From positions 3,534,001 to 3,598,000 of the forward strand of contig NC_013521.1 in assembly GCF_000024925.1 (NCBI RefSeq): DNA of 64,000 nt, read 5' to 3'. The DNA is from Sanguibacter keddieii DSM 10542. Lineage in GTDB: Bacteria; Actinomycetota; Actinomycetes; Actinomycetales; Cellulomonadaceae. The notes beneath the pieces were generated by a model. That model did not search any database. It was not told the origin of the DNA and saw nothing but the letters and a program-made list of their open reading frames with translations. Shown piece by piece: positions 27,706-36,589 of the stretch (positions within the stretch are counted from its first letter, which is position 1; the number at the start of each line of letters is the position of its first letter). A program made the translations under genes and the position numbers.

Positions 27706-28643
27706 CAGTTCTCCTTGGCGGGGGCGTTCAGGACGTCGAGCAACGACTGGGCCTGCGCGTCCTTGATCCGTCCCGCGGCCAGCGCGCGCACGGTCGCGGC
27801 ACGGCTCAGGGACCGGTAGCTGTCGACGGTGTCGCTCGCGTCGCGGTGCGTCGCGAGCGCGGCGAGCTCGGTGAGGTGCGTCTGGACCGTGCCGGCATCG
27901 CCGCGCACGACCGGACCGGTGAGCGTCTGGACCGGGTCGCCGACACCGTCGGCGGCACGCAGCGCACCGTCGAGGGCGGCGTGCAGCAGCGGTGCGAGCG
28001 CACGCCCCGGGTCGGCGATGCCCGCCACCTGGAGCGCCTGCGCCGCCTGCGCGACGAGGACCACGAGGTGGTTCGCGCCGTGCGCGAGGGCCGCGTGGTA
28101 CAGCCCGCGGTCCTCCTCCTCGATGACCACGGGCTCGCCGCCGATCTCGACGACGAGCGCGAGACCGATCGGCTGCACCGGGCCGGGTGCGGTCACCGCG
28201 AAGGTGGTGCCCTCGAGACGGCCGAGGTCGAGGGACGTCCCCGTGAAGGTCATCGCCGGGTGGACGGCCACCGGGATGGCGCCCTGCGCGCGCGCCGGCG
28301 CCAGCACCTCGGTGCCGTAGCGACCCGAGGTGTGCAGCACGATCTGGCCCGGCTGCCACGCACCGAGGTCCGCGAGCCCGGCTACGAGCGTCGCGAGGGC
28401 GTCGTCGGGGACGGTGAGCAGCACCAGCTCGGACCGCTCCACGACGTCACGGACGTCGAGCACCGGCACACCGGGCAGCATGGCCTCGGCGCGCTCGCGC
28501 GAGGCCTCGGAGATGGCGGACACGCCCACCACCGAGTGGCCGACGGCACGCAGCGCGTTGCCGAGCACGGCACCCACCCGGCCTGCGCCCACGATGCCGA
28601 CGCCGAGCCGTCCGGGGCGCCGTGCCCCTGTGGTCTCGGTCAT
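27705..28643 (-). CDS. DUF2520-family Rossmann-fold protein
   Basis: 312 residues. N-terminal NAD(P)-binding fold with [23 protein letters not shown], then [19 protein letters not shown] and [11 protein letters not shown]; the C-terminal half is the helical DUF2520 domain ([20 protein letters not shown]). It resembles ketopantoate reductase and pyrroline-5-carboxylate reductase-like proteins. Because it overlaps panC (TGATG), a role as ketopantoate reductase for pantoate supply is tempting but unproven. It corresponds in position to Rv3603c and overlaps the PH-domain gene upstream by four bases. Confidence 0.8.
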   Translation of the reverse strand: MTETTGARRPGRLGVGIVGAGRVGAVLGNALRAVGHSVVGVSAISEASRERAEAMLPGVPVLDVRDVVERSELVLLTVPDDALATLVAGLADLGAWQPGQIVLHTSGRYGTEVLAPARAQGAIPVAVHPAMTFTGTSLDLGRLEGTTFAVTAPGPVQPIGLALVVEIGGEPVVIEEEDRGLYHAALAHGANHLVVLVAQAAQALQVAGIADPGRALAPLLHAALDGALRAADGVGDPVQTLTGPVVRGDAGTVQTHLTELAALATHRDASDTVDSYRSLSRAATVRALAAGRIKDAQAQSLLDVLNAPAKEN

Positions 28644-30232
28644 CCCGGCGCCTGCATCCAGCGCTCGGGTCCCGCGGTCGTCCGAGCGGCACGGGCCCGT
28701 GCGGCCTGCTCCGCGAGCAGCCGCGACGCCTCGACGTCCGCGAGGTGCACGACGCTCGGCGAGATCGGCCCCGGGGTCGAGTGCAGCACGAAGCTCGTCA
28801 GCCCCAGACGGCGCTGCAGCGGGCCCTGGTTGAGGCCGAGCGACTGCGTACGCTCGTGCGGCACGACCTCGAGGGTGCGCACCAGACGGCCCCGGCGGAC
28901 CACGAGAGCGCGGCCCGTGACGGCGTAGCCGTTGCGACGCCAGGCCAGCGGGTCGAGCCACCGCGCGCTGCGGGGGCTCGTGACGAAGCCCTGCTCGTCG
29001 CCGGAGCCGGTCATCGCGGCGTCCAGGAGCGGGCGCGGGTCCTCGACGCCGAGGTCCGGGAGCACGAGCCACAGCGCACGCAGGGCGTCGTCGCGGCTGC
29101 CGACCGGGAGCAGCACCGCGCCGGCCTGCTCGCCCTCCGACGCCGCGGCGTAGCCGGCCACGTTGACCTCGACGCGCCACCAGCCGGCCGAGCGCCACAG
29201 CAGGCCCTGCTGGATCCGGATCGCCTGGACACGCCCTGGCGGGATGGTCTGCGACCGCGTCTCGAGGAGGCCGTGGCGCAGGCGGATGCCGTCGGGCGAG
29301 ATGGCCCCGGTGAAGCCGAAGCCACCCGAGAACCTCGAGAACACGTAAGCCCCGAGCCCGAAGACCAGCGGCAGGGCGGTGAAGAGCGGTGCGACCTGGC
29401 GCGTGACGACGGCGACCACTGCCGCGGCGACCACCGCCACCACGAGGACGATGGTGCCGCCGGTGAGCAGCACCGAGCCGACGAGCCGGCCCACGGGCAC
29501 GTCGAGGACGGCGCTCTCGGGCGCCTCCTCCACGGGTGCGTCGTCGGGGCCGTCGGACTCGACCCCTGCGGCGCGCGCCAGCAGGACGTTGCGGAGCTGG
29601 TTGGCGTCCGCGTCGCGGAGGAACCCGAGGCGCGCCCCGGAGTCTCCCCCGCCCGCGACGCTCAGCTTGAGCTCGGCGAGGCCGAAGAACCGCGCCAGCA
29701 GCGGCTTGACGATGTCGATCGCCTGGAGCCGGTCCAGACGGACCTTGCGCTGCTGCCGGAACAGGATCCCGGAGTGCACGTAGACCGCGTCGCGGTCGTA
29801 GGCGTAGCGCATCATGCGCCACGACAGCCAGGCCCAGACGCCGCCGAGCAGGCCGACGCCGAGGATCGCGAGCACCACGACGCCCCAGTGGTCGGTCGCG
29901 AAGCTCACGTCGCCGCCGGGGGCGCTCTCGAGGGTCTGCCGACCGACGACGAACAGCAGCACGGCGAGCACCGCCCAGCCGCGCACGAGCGGCGTCACCG
30001 GGTGCAGGCGCCGCCACTCGAGCTCGGGCGGGACGGTGGTGGTGGTGGAGTCGGTGGTGCTGGAGTCGGTGGAGCTGTCCTTCACCGCGGGGTCGCCCGA
30101 CGTGGCCGCGTCGTCAGCAGGCGCCGTCGGTGCCTGCGGTGCAGAGGGAACGTCGGGGACCGGCGCCGCGGCGCGCGCAGAGCCTTCGTCAGGCTCCGGC
30201 GTCGGGACGGGGCCTGGGCCGGGGGTGGTCAC
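28640..30232 (-). CDS. Membrane protein with tandem bacterial PH domains (YdbT-like)
   Basis: 530 residues. A ~65-residue Pro/Ala/Ser/Thr-rich N-terminus precedes two membrane helices (LAVLLFVVG..., GVVVLAILGVGLLGGVWAWL). The first bPH2 module follows (YDRDAVYVHSGILFRQQRKVRLDRLQAIDIVKPLLARFFGL in outline), then another helix pair (VGSVLLTGGTIVLVVAVVAAAVVAVV), a second PH module (ISPDGIRLRHGLLETRSQTIPPGRVQAIRI) and a third PH-like module near the end (RRGRLVRTLEVVPHERTQSLGLNQGPLQRRLGL). Function unknown. GTG start overlaps the shorter PH gene by four bases; the pair probably works as one complex. Confidence 0.85.
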   Translation of the reverse strand: MTTPGPGPVPTPEPDEGSARAAAPVPDVPSAPQAPTAPADDAATSGDPAVKDSSTDSSTTDSTTTTVPPELEWRRLHPVTPLVRGWAVLAVLLFVVGRQTLESAPGGDVSFATDHWGVVVLAILGVGLLGGVWAWLSWRMMRYAYDRDAVYVHSGILFRQQRKVRLDRLQAIDIVKPLLARFFGLAELKLSVAGGGDSGARLGFLRDADANQLRNVLLARAAGVESDGPDDAPVEEAPESAVLDVPVGRLVGSVLLTGGTIVLVVAVVAAAVVAVVTRQVAPLFTALPLVFGLGAYVFSRFSGGFGFTGAISPDGIRLRHGLLETRSQTIPPGRVQAIRIQQGLLWRSAGWWRVEVNVAGYAAASEGEQAGAVLLPVGSRDDALRALWLVLPDLGVEDPRPLLDAAMTGSGDEQGFVTSPRSARWLDPLAWRRNGYAVTGRALVVRRGRLVRTLEVVPHERTQSLGLNQGPLQRRLGLTSFVLHSTPGPISPSVVHLADVEASRLLAEQAARARAARTTAGPERWMQAPG

Positions 30233-30744
30233 AGACCCGCCAGCCGCGCCTCGCCGCGCGAGGCGAGGCGGTCGCGCAGGCGCGCAGCGTCACCGGGGGC
30301 GAGCCCGTCGATGGTGGCGTCGGTGCCGGGCGAGGCGGTGTGCAGCTGGACCGAGGAGATGTCGAGCCTGCGGGCCAGCGGGCCGGCGGTGACGTCGACG
30401 AACTGCATGCGCCCGTAGGGCACCACCACGAGGCTGCGGAACAGCACGCCCTTGCGGATGAGCAGGTCGTCGTCGCGCTCCGCGTAGCCGATCGCCCGGA
30501 CCTGCCGGGAGATGACGACGGCGGACCACGCCACGAGCAGCGCGACGACCGCAGCGGACAGCCAGAGCCACGGTCCCGCCTGCGGGAGCGCGACCGCGAG
30601 CACGACGAGCGCCACGAGGGGCACGCCGAGGAAGATGCCGAGCAGCACGTAGCGCGCGGTCGCGAGACGTCCCGACACGCGCTGCCACTCGATGCCGTGC
30701 GGGTCGAAGGGCGAGGCGCCCTCGGGTCCGGTGGGGTCAGTCAT
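30229..30744 (-). CDS. PH domain-containing membrane protein (short partner)
   Basis: 171 residues: two adjacent membrane segments (YVLLGIFLGVPLVALVVLAVAL and LWLSAAVVALLVAWSAVVIS) followed by one bPH2 domain (ERDDDLLIRKGVLFRSLVVVPYGRMQFVDVTAGPLARRL in outline). This short-plus-long pair is a common arrangement like YdbS/YdbT. The ATG at 30744 overlaps the end of the DUF3180 gene by eight bases. Role unknown; it sits inside the folate-pantothenate cluster by conserved synteny rather than shared pathway. Confidence 0.85.
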   Translation of the reverse strand: MTDPTGPEGASPFDPHGIEWQRVSGRLATARYVLLGIFLGVPLVALVVLAVALPQAGPWLWLSAAVVALLVAWSAVVISRQVRAIGYAERDDDLLIRKGVLFRSLVVVPYGRMQFVDVTAGPLARRLDISSVQLHTASPGTDATIDGLAPGDAARLRDRLASRGEARLAGL

Positions 30745-31219
30745 GCGCACCATCTTCTCGCATCCGGGCGTCTTCGCCGTCACCGGGCGGAGGGAGCTCG
30801 CAGAACCGCTCCGCCACCACACCCGCGACGGCGAGCACCACGGAGCTCAGCGCCGCCACCCCGGCGCTCCACGCGCGGCCCTGCTGCGCCTCGACGTGCA
30901 GGTGCGGGAGCGTGAGGAGCACCTGGCCGGCGTACCAGCCGGTGAGCAGAGCGCCGGTCAGCGACGCCGCCTTGGCCAGGGCGACCGTGCGCGCGGCGCG
31001 GAGCGCGTCGAGCGACGGCCGCCGGCCCCGCAGGTACGACCGGACCCCGCTCGCCGCCCAGAGCACGAGCACCGCGAGGACCAGCAGCGCCGGGGCGACC
31101 ACCCAGAGCACGGGCCCCAGGTGGGTGCCACGGCCCTCGAGGAGCCGCAGCAGCCACCAGGTGGTCGCACCCGCCGCGACCGCGACGAGCGCGAGCGTCG
31201 ACAGGCGGGTGCGGCCCAT
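30737..31219 (-). CDS. DUF3180-family membrane protein
   Basis: 160 residues with about four membrane helices (TLALVAVAAGATTWWLLRLL, PVLWVVAPALLVLAVLVLWAA, LAKAASLTGALLTGWYAGQVL, WSAGVAALSSVVLAVAGVVA) and a short acidic C-terminus. The family is almost always next to folK in actinobacteria (Rv3605c in M. tuberculosis). No function known. The ATG shares one base with the folBK stop. Confidence 0.85.
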   Translation of the reverse strand: MGRTRLSTLALVAVAAGATTWWLLRLLEGRGTHLGPVLWVVAPALLVLAVLVLWAASGVRSYLRGRRPSLDALRAARTVALAKAASLTGALLTGWYAGQVLLTLPHLHVEAQQGRAWSAGVAALSSVVLAVAGVVAERFCELPPPGDGEDARMREDGAHD

Positions 31220-34200
31220 CAGAGCGTGCGGTCCTCGACCGCAGGCACGCCGTCGACGGTGTCGTCCGGGCTCTCGATGTGCTCCAGGCTGTCGAGGTGC
31301 GTCTCGGCACGCGGCGGCTCGACGTCTGGCGTCCAGACCTGCGCGGCCTCGACCGCGGTCGTCTCCGGGTGCGTCACGTCGTGGTCCGTCTCGGCCTCGG
31401 GCTGGGCTGCGTGCGGCTGCTGGTCGCCGAGGGCCGGCGCCGCAGAGGGCTCCACCGTGTCCGCGGGTGCCTGCGTCGTGGCGGGGTCCTCGGTCGTCTC
31501 GCCGTCGGGGAGGGAGACCACCTGGACCGCCGTCAGCGCGGGCGCCACGGCCGCCGGGCGGCTCGTCTGCGCGGCGGTGGGCAGCTCTGCGTCGTGCAAC
31601 CAGTCGAGCGCGAGCCAGCGGATGCCCTCGCGGTCGTGCGCGGTCGCGGCGAGCGCGGCGACCGGACCACCGCCCAGACCGGGAAGGTGCGCCTCGGGAG
31701 CCAGGTGCGCCCACGGGGCGAGCACGAAGGCCCGCTCGTTGGCCCGCGGGTGCGGGAGCTCGAGGTCGGTCGCCGAGCCGATGACGTCGCCGAACACCAC
31801 GATGTCGATGTCGAGCGTGCGCGGGCCCCAGCGGACGTCCCGCTCACGGCCGTTGCCCGCCTCGACCGACTGGCAGCCGTGCAGGAGCTCGCGCGGGGAC
31901 AGGGTGGTCCGGACGATGACCACGGTGTTGAGGAAGTCCGGCTGCTCCGGGCCGCCGACCGCGGCGGTCCGCGCCAGCGGGCCGACCTCGACCACGTCGA
32001 CACCTGTCAGGGTGTCGAGCTCGGCCACCGCACGGCGCAGCGTGCCCTGCGCGTCGCCGAGGTTCGCACCGAGGGCGAGGACCACGTCGACCGGCTCGTC
32101 AGGACGGGCGTCCATCCGGTCCAGCTGGAGCGGGGTCTCCCCACGCCTCTCCGCACCGTCAGCCAGCGCAGGCGTGCCGAAGGTCGGCGAGGCCAGCGCG
32201 GCCGCGGCGATCGCTGCCGAGCCGGACGGCGGCGTGCTCACCGGGGCCTCGTCCACACCGGACGGGTCCGTGACCGGCACGGGGGACGTCGGCGCGTCGA
32301 GGTCCTCGACGACGTCGGGCCGGAGAGCGGGCTCGGGCTCGGGCTCGGCGAAGGCTGCGGGCTCGGCAGGAGCCGCGTGGTCGGCAGGGCCTCCGCTCTC
32401 GGGCTCGGCGGAGAGGTCGGGCTCGACGTGAGACGCCTCGTCCTCGGTCAGGAGGTCGTCAGGCACGGCGTCGTCCGACACCGCGTCGTCGTGAACCTCG
32501 CCGTCGTGGACCTCGCCGGGAACCGCGTCGTGAGCCTCGTCCTCGCGCTGCTCGTCGTGGTCGGGAGCGTCCTCGGGCACGTCGTCGCCGAGCAGGGGCT
32601 CGGAGCGGGTCTCCACGACCTGGGTCTCGTCCGCGTCGGGCTCGGGGGCGTACGTCGGGACCAGCTGCGTCTCGTGGACAGGGTCGCCGAGGGCCGCGGA
32701 GGCGTCAGGCACCGAGTCGTCGACACCGGTGCGATCGGGACCGGTGTCCTCGACGCCCGGGGCGGTCCGGCTCTCGTCGTCGAGGTCGAGCGGGGGCAGC
32801 AGCGCCGTCGTCTCGAGGGCACTCTCCTCGGGCTCGCTGAGCGTCGGCACGGACTCGACGGGGTCCTGGGCCTCGAGGGTGTCGACGGGCTCCCGGTCCT
32901 CGAGGGTGCCGTGAGGCTGCTGGGCCACGGGCGGGGCGAAGCGCGAGGTGTCGCCGTCCACGGGAGCCGGCTGCTGTCCGCTCTCCGGGAGTCCTGCCTG
33001 GGCGGCCGGAGCAGCCTGCTCGGTCGGTGTGCTGAGACCCGTCGGCGGGAAGGCGAAGGAGGACGGCTGCCAGACGGGTGCCTCTTCGGTCGGCTCGACG
33101 AGCACCGGCGTCGCGTGGCCGTCGGTCTTCGTCTCGTCCGCCTGCGGCTGGCCGGCTGGCTGCTCGAGCGGGTGGTCGTCGCCCGGCTCCTGGACGGGCG
33201 CGGGCGCCGTCGGCTGCTGGCTCTGGCCGTGCTCGACCTCGGGCTCCGGCTCGGCGTCAGCCGCCTGGACGGCCTCGGCGACGGGGCTCGGGGCGTCCGC
33301 AGGCCCAGCGGCTGGCGCCGCGGTGACACCTGTGGCAGAGGGGTGGGCCTCGTCGGCCGGGGTGCCGGACGCAGGCGTGGCCGCGGGGGCCGCCGGCTGG
33401 TCGCCGGTGGCGCTCGGGTTGAGGAGCTCCTCGAAGCTCAGCGGTGCCCGGTCACGGCTCGCGTTCCGGACCGCAGCGCTCGCCGCGGCGAAGAACGCGG
33501 CACCCATCTGCGGACCAGCGGAGGGAGAGCCCTCCGTGGGCTCGGTCCTCCCGGGCTCTGTCGTCTCGGGCTCGGGCTCGGGCGTCTCAGGCTCGGAGAC
33601 GCGGGCCTCTGAGGCGACCGCCTCGGAGGCGGCCGGCTCGGGCTGCCCGTGGTCGTCGCCCGGGGCGGGCAGCGCGTCGTCGGTGTCGTCCGTGGTCGGT
33701 CGCAGGTGCGCGTCGGTCCGGGGGCGCAGGCCGAAGACCTCGGGTCGCCGCGCCTGCTCGGACAGGCGCGCCTGCTCCTCGAGGATCGAGTCGTCGACCG
33801 GCGGCACGAGGGCGGCGGACGTGGTGGTCTGGTCGCCGTCCACGGGCAGGAGGTCGTCGTCGGCCACAGCGGTGTCGGAGGCCGCGGCGGTCTCGTCGGC
33901 TGCGGCGGGCTCGACGTCCGGCTCGGTCTCGAGGTCCACCTCGGTCTCGTCGCTCGCGACGGGCTCGTCGTGGACGAGGTCCGACTCGAGGTGCAGCTCC
34001 GAGGTGCTGTAGCTGGCGGGGTCGGACTCGCGTGCGGCGACGGGGGCAGTGAGCCGCCCGAGCGGCAGGTCGAGGGTGGGGCTGGACGACGGTGTCGGGG
34101 TCGCGACGTCGCTCTCGGTCTCGTCGACCCGCAGCGCGACGGGCTCGAAGGCCTCGGGGAGCTCGGTGGGGGCGGTCGCCGGCGGGAGGGCAGACCCGGC

Positions 34201-34854
34201 CACCGGGATCCCGTCCGACGGGACCGGGGCGCCGGCCAGGCCGGCGGAGGGGAAGGAGACGGCAGGCAGGGCTGCTGCGGGCAGGGCTGCCGCCGGGAGT
34301 GCCGACACCGGCAGCCCGGCCGAGGCCTGCTCGTCGGGGTCGCGCGGTTCCTCGACCGACAGCGGAAGGTCGGCGCGCGACTCTGCGAGGTCCTCGGCCG
34401 GCAGCTCGTCCAGTGCGGGGGCGACCGGTGACGTCACCACGGGCACGTTGAGCCGGTCGCGGTTGATGGTCACCGTCACGTCCGAGAAGGGGACCGGGAT
34501 CGGCGCCTGCGGCTTGTGGACCGTGACGTCGACCGACGCGACGAGCGGACGGTCGAGGACGGCCGCGGCGATCTGCTCCGCGACGGTCTCGATGAGGTCG
34601 ACGGGCTCGCCCGAGAGGATGTCGACGACGTCCTGCGCGACGAGCGCGTAGTTGACCGTCTCGTCGAGGTCGTCGTCACGAGCCGCAGCCCGGGTGTCGA
34701 GGTAGAGGGTCACGTCGGCGCTGAAGTCCTGCCCCGCCTCGCGCTCGCTCTCGAGCACCCCGTGGAAGCCCCGTGCCGCGATCCCGAGGATCTGGATCTG
34801 GTCGAGCGGGAAGCCGCTCGCATCCAGGACCGATCGTTGCACCAAGGTGCTCAT
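31219..34854 (-). CDS. folBK: FolB-FolK fusion: dihydroneopterin aldolase + HPPK joined by a giant acidic linker
   Basis: 1211 residues. Residues ~15-135 are dihydroneopterin aldolase (IQILGIAARGFHGVLESEREAGQ-type start, DETVNYALVAQDVVDI, LIETVAEQIA). Residues ~914-1090 are hydroxymethyl-dihydropterin pyrophosphokinase (VVLALGANLGDAQGTLRRAV, PDFLNTVVIVRT, DVRWGPRTLDIDIVVFGD, LPHPRANERAFVLAPW). Between them lie ~780 residues dominated by E, D, P, A, V, S and T with almost no aromatics or Cys, probably disordered; a similar ~120-residue tail follows. The frame is open throughout. Start ATG 34854 follows GGGGAC and overlaps the folP stop (ATGA). An internal ATG at 32115 could yield free FolK. 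The enzymes are consecutive folate steps, and separate proteins in mycobacteria. Confidence 0.9.
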   Translation of the reverse strand: MSTLVQRSVLDASGFPLDQIQILGIAARGFHGVLESEREAGQDFSADVTLYLDTRAAARDDDLDETVNYALVAQDVVDILSGEPVDLIETVAEQIAAAVLDRPLVASVDVTVHKPQAPIPVPFSDVTVTINRDRLNVPVVTSPVAPALDELPAEDLAESRADLPLSVEEPRDPDEQASAGLPVSALPAAALPAAALPAVSFPSAGLAGAPVPSDGIPVAGSALPPATAPTELPEAFEPVALRVDETESDVATPTPSSSPTLDLPLGRLTAPVAARESDPASYSTSELHLESDLVHDEPVASDETEVDLETEPDVEPAAADETAAASDTAVADDDLLPVDGDQTTTSAALVPPVDDSILEEQARLSEQARRPEVFGLRPRTDAHLRPTTDDTDDALPAPGDDHGQPEPAASEAVASEARVSEPETPEPEPETTEPGRTEPTEGSPSAGPQMGAAFFAAASAAVRNASRDRAPLSFEELLNPSATGDQPAAPAATPASGTPADEAHPSATGVTAAPAAGPADAPSPVAEAVQAADAEPEPEVEHGQSQQPTAPAPVQEPGDDHPLEQPAGQPQADETKTDGHATPVLVEPTEEAPVWQPSSFAFPPTGLSTPTEQAAPAAQAGLPESGQQPAPVDGDTSRFAPPVAQQPHGTLEDREPVDTLEAQDPVESVPTLSEPEESALETTALLPPLDLDDESRTAPGVEDTGPDRTGVDDSVPDASAALGDPVHETQLVPTYAPEPDADETQVVETRSEPLLGDDVPEDAPDHDEQREDEAHDAVPGEVHDGEVHDDAVSDDAVPDDLLTEDEASHVEPDLSAEPESGGPADHAAPAEPAAFAEPEPEPALRPDVVEDLDAPTSPVPVTDPSGVDEAPVSTPPSGSAAIAAAALASPTFGTPALADGAERRGETPLQLDRMDARPDEPVDVVLALGANLGDAQGTLRRAVAELDTLTGVDVVEVGPLARTAAVGGPEQPDFLNTVVIVRTTLSPRELLHGCQSVEAGNGRERDVRWGPRTLDIDIVVFGDVIGSATDLELPHPRANERAFVLAPWAHLAPEAHLPGLGGGPVAALAATAHDREGIRWLALDWLHDAELPTAAQTSRPAAVAPALTAVQVVSLPDGETTEDPATTQAPADTVEPSAAPALGDQQPHAAQPEAETDHDVTHPETTAVEAAQVWTPDVEPPRAETHLDSLEHIESPDDTVDGVPAVEDRTL

Positions 34855-35906
34855 GCGCTGTCCCCGTCCCTCGTCGTCCGTCGTCGTGCTGCCTGTGGTG
34901 CTGCGGTCTGTGCTGTCGCTGGTGCTGCCTGCGCTCGCGCTGCTGGTGCTGCTGGAGCTGCTGGTCCTGGTGGACCTGCTGGTGCTGGTGGTCCTGCGTG
35001 CCGCGACGTGTCCAGTGATCGTCCGGCACCGACCCACGCCTGAGCAACCCGGACGGCGTCCGCCGTGCCGCGCACCTCGTGCACCCGGACGCACCAGGCG
35101 CCGGCCGCTGCCGCGAGAGCGCTCACCGCGGCTGTCGCCGCGTCGCGCTCGAGCGGCGGGACCGGCTCGCCGTCGGGTCCTGCGAGCAGGTGCCCCAGGA
35201 ACCTCTTGCGAGACGCCCCCACCAGCACCGGCAGACCCAGGGCGTGGAGCTCGTCGAGCGCCGCCAGCAGCGGCCAGTTGGCGGCGCCGGCCTTGGAGAA
35301 CCCGAGTCCCGGGTCGACGACCAGCTGCTCGCGCCGGACACCGGCGGCCAGGAGGGCCTCGACCCGCCCCGCGAGCTCGCGGCGGACGTCGAGGACCACG
35401 TCGTCGTACTGCTCGAGGTCGTCCATGACGTCGGCGTGCCCGCGCCAGTGCATCACCACGTAGACGACGCCCGTGCGGGCCACGACCTCGGCCATGCCCT
35501 CGTCCGCGAGACCGCCCGACACGTCGTTGACCACGAGGGCACCCGCAGCCACGGCCTGCTCGGCGACAACCGCTCGGGTCGTGTCGACCGAGACCACAGC
35601 CCCCTCGGCAGCCAGGGCACGCACCACCGGGACGACCCGCGCGAGCTCGTCCTCGACGCTCACCCTCGCGGCCCCCGGGCGGGTCGACTCACCCCCCACG
35701 TCGAGGACGTCCGCGCCGTCTGCGAGCAGGTCCCGACCGTGCTGCACCGCGGCACCGGGCTCGAACCACTCCCCGCCGTCCGAGAAGGAGTCGGGCGTGA
35801 CGTTGACGACCCCCATGACGAGGGTGCGTCCGTGCGACCGCAGCGCTGCGGGCAGCGGCTCGGGGCCCGAGGGCACCACGAGACCGCCGTGCGTCGGCTC
35901 AGACAT
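34851..35906 (-). CDS. folP: Dihydropteroate synthase
   Basis: 351 residues. Joins p-aminobenzoate to hydroxymethyl-dihydropterin pyrophosphate, the sulfonamide target. The TIM-barrel signatures are LVMGVVNVTPDSFSDGGEW, DVGGESTRPGA, VVSVDTTRA, VVNDVSGGL, VDPGLGFSKA, PVLVGASRKRFLG and GAWCVRVHEVRGTADAV. After the barrel comes a ~50-residue Ala/Pro/Gln-rich tail (PAPAGPPGPAAPAAPAARAQ...), encoded by near-repetitive CTG/GCTGGT-like DNA and not needed for catalysis. Start ATG 35906 (MSEPTHGG); a GTG two codons earlier is an alternative. folE lies 23 bases upstream. Confidence 0.95.
   Translation of the reverse strand: MSEPTHGGLVVPSGPEPLPAALRSHGRTLVMGVVNVTPDSFSDGGEWFEPGAAVQHGRDLLADGADVLDVGGESTRPGAARVSVEDELARVVPVVRALAAEGAVVSVDTTRAVVAEQAVAAGALVVNDVSGGLADEGMAEVVARTGVVYVVMHWRGHADVMDDLEQYDDVVLDVRRELAGRVEALLAAGVRREQLVVDPGLGFSKAGAANWPLLAALDELHALGLPVLVGASRKRFLGHLLAGPDGEPVPPLERDAATAAVSALAAAAGAWCVRVHEVRGTADAVRVAQAWVGAGRSLDTSRHAGPPAPAGPPGPAAPAAPAARAQAAPATAQTAAPQAARRRTTRDGDSA
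34876..35005. repeat. CTG/GCTGGT-like simple repeat encoding the FolP tail
   Basis: The plus strand reads a succession of ctg, gtg and gct triplets (gctgctggtgctgctgga...), the complement of Ala/Pro/Gln codons at the 3' end of folP. It is a trinucleotide-biased low-complexity stretch within coding DNA. Confidence 0.7.
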
Positions 35907-35929
35907 AGCCACCAGACCGTCGGGGACCG

Positions 35930-36589
35930 TCAGCGACCGGTGATGAGGCTCATGGCCTCGGCCCGGGTCGCGCCGTCGCGCATCTGTCCGCGGACCGCGG
36001 ACGTCAGCGTGCGCGAGCCGGGCTTGCGCACGCCGCGCATCGACATGCACAGGTGCTCGCACTCGATCACGACGATCACGCCGCGCGGCGAGAGGTGCTC
36101 GACGAGGGCGTCCGCGACCTGCGCGGTGAGCCGCTCCTGCACCTGCGGGCGCTTGGCGTACACGTCGACGAGGCGGGCGAGCTTGCTCAGACCCGTCACA
36201 CGGCCGTCCTCACCGGGGATGTACCCGACGTGGGCGACGCCGTGGAACGGCACCAGGTGGTGCTCGCAGGTCGAGTACAGCTCGATGTCGCGCACCAGGA
36301 TCATCTCCTCGTGCCCGATGTCGAACACCGCGTTGAGCACGTCGGCCGGGTCCTGACGCAGACCGGCGAAGGTCTCCGCGTAGGCGCGGGCCACCCGGGC
36401 GGGCGTGTCGACCAGGCCCTCGCGGTCCGGGTCCTCGCCGACGGCGATGAGGAGCTCGCGCACGGCCGCCGCGGCGCGCGGCAGGTCGACCTGCGCGTGC
36501 TCGGCGTGGACCCCGGCCCCGTCGAGGTCGACGCCGGCAGCCTCGGCAGGAGCGCCGGACGCGTCGAGGTGACCCGTCGCGTCGCTCAC
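35930..36589 (-). CDS. folE: GTP cyclohydrolase I
   Basis: 219 residues. Converts GTP to dihydroneopterin triphosphate, the entry to folate. Active-site motifs are [37 protein letters not shown] with zinc Cys and His, [23 protein letters not shown] and [21 protein letters not shown] with the second zinc Cys. A ~35-residue variable N-terminus precedes the domain. GTG start overlaps the ftsH stop by four bases (GTGA). The first of the folE-folP-folBK group. Confidence 0.96.
   Translation of the reverse strand: MSDATGHLDASGAPAEAAGVDLDGAGVHAEHAQVDLPRAAAAVRELLIAVGEDPDREGLVDTPARVARAYAETFAGLRQDPADVLNAVFDIGHEEMILVRDIELYSTCEHHLVPFHGVAHVGYIPGEDGRVTGLSKLARLVDVYAKRPQVQERLTAQVADALVEHLSPRGVIVVIECEHLCMSMRGVRKPGSRTLTSAVRGQMRDGATRAEAMSLITGR

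Noticed and set aside
32448-33329. Alternative 293-codon frame inside the FolBK linker
   Set aside because: Ser/Arg/Pro-rich shifted-frame shadow of the repetitive linker codons.
31219-34854. Frameshift or misassembly joining folB and folK
   Set aside because: One frame remains open with consistent codon bias and composition for the entire linker, and both ends are coupled to neighbours by overlapping codons.
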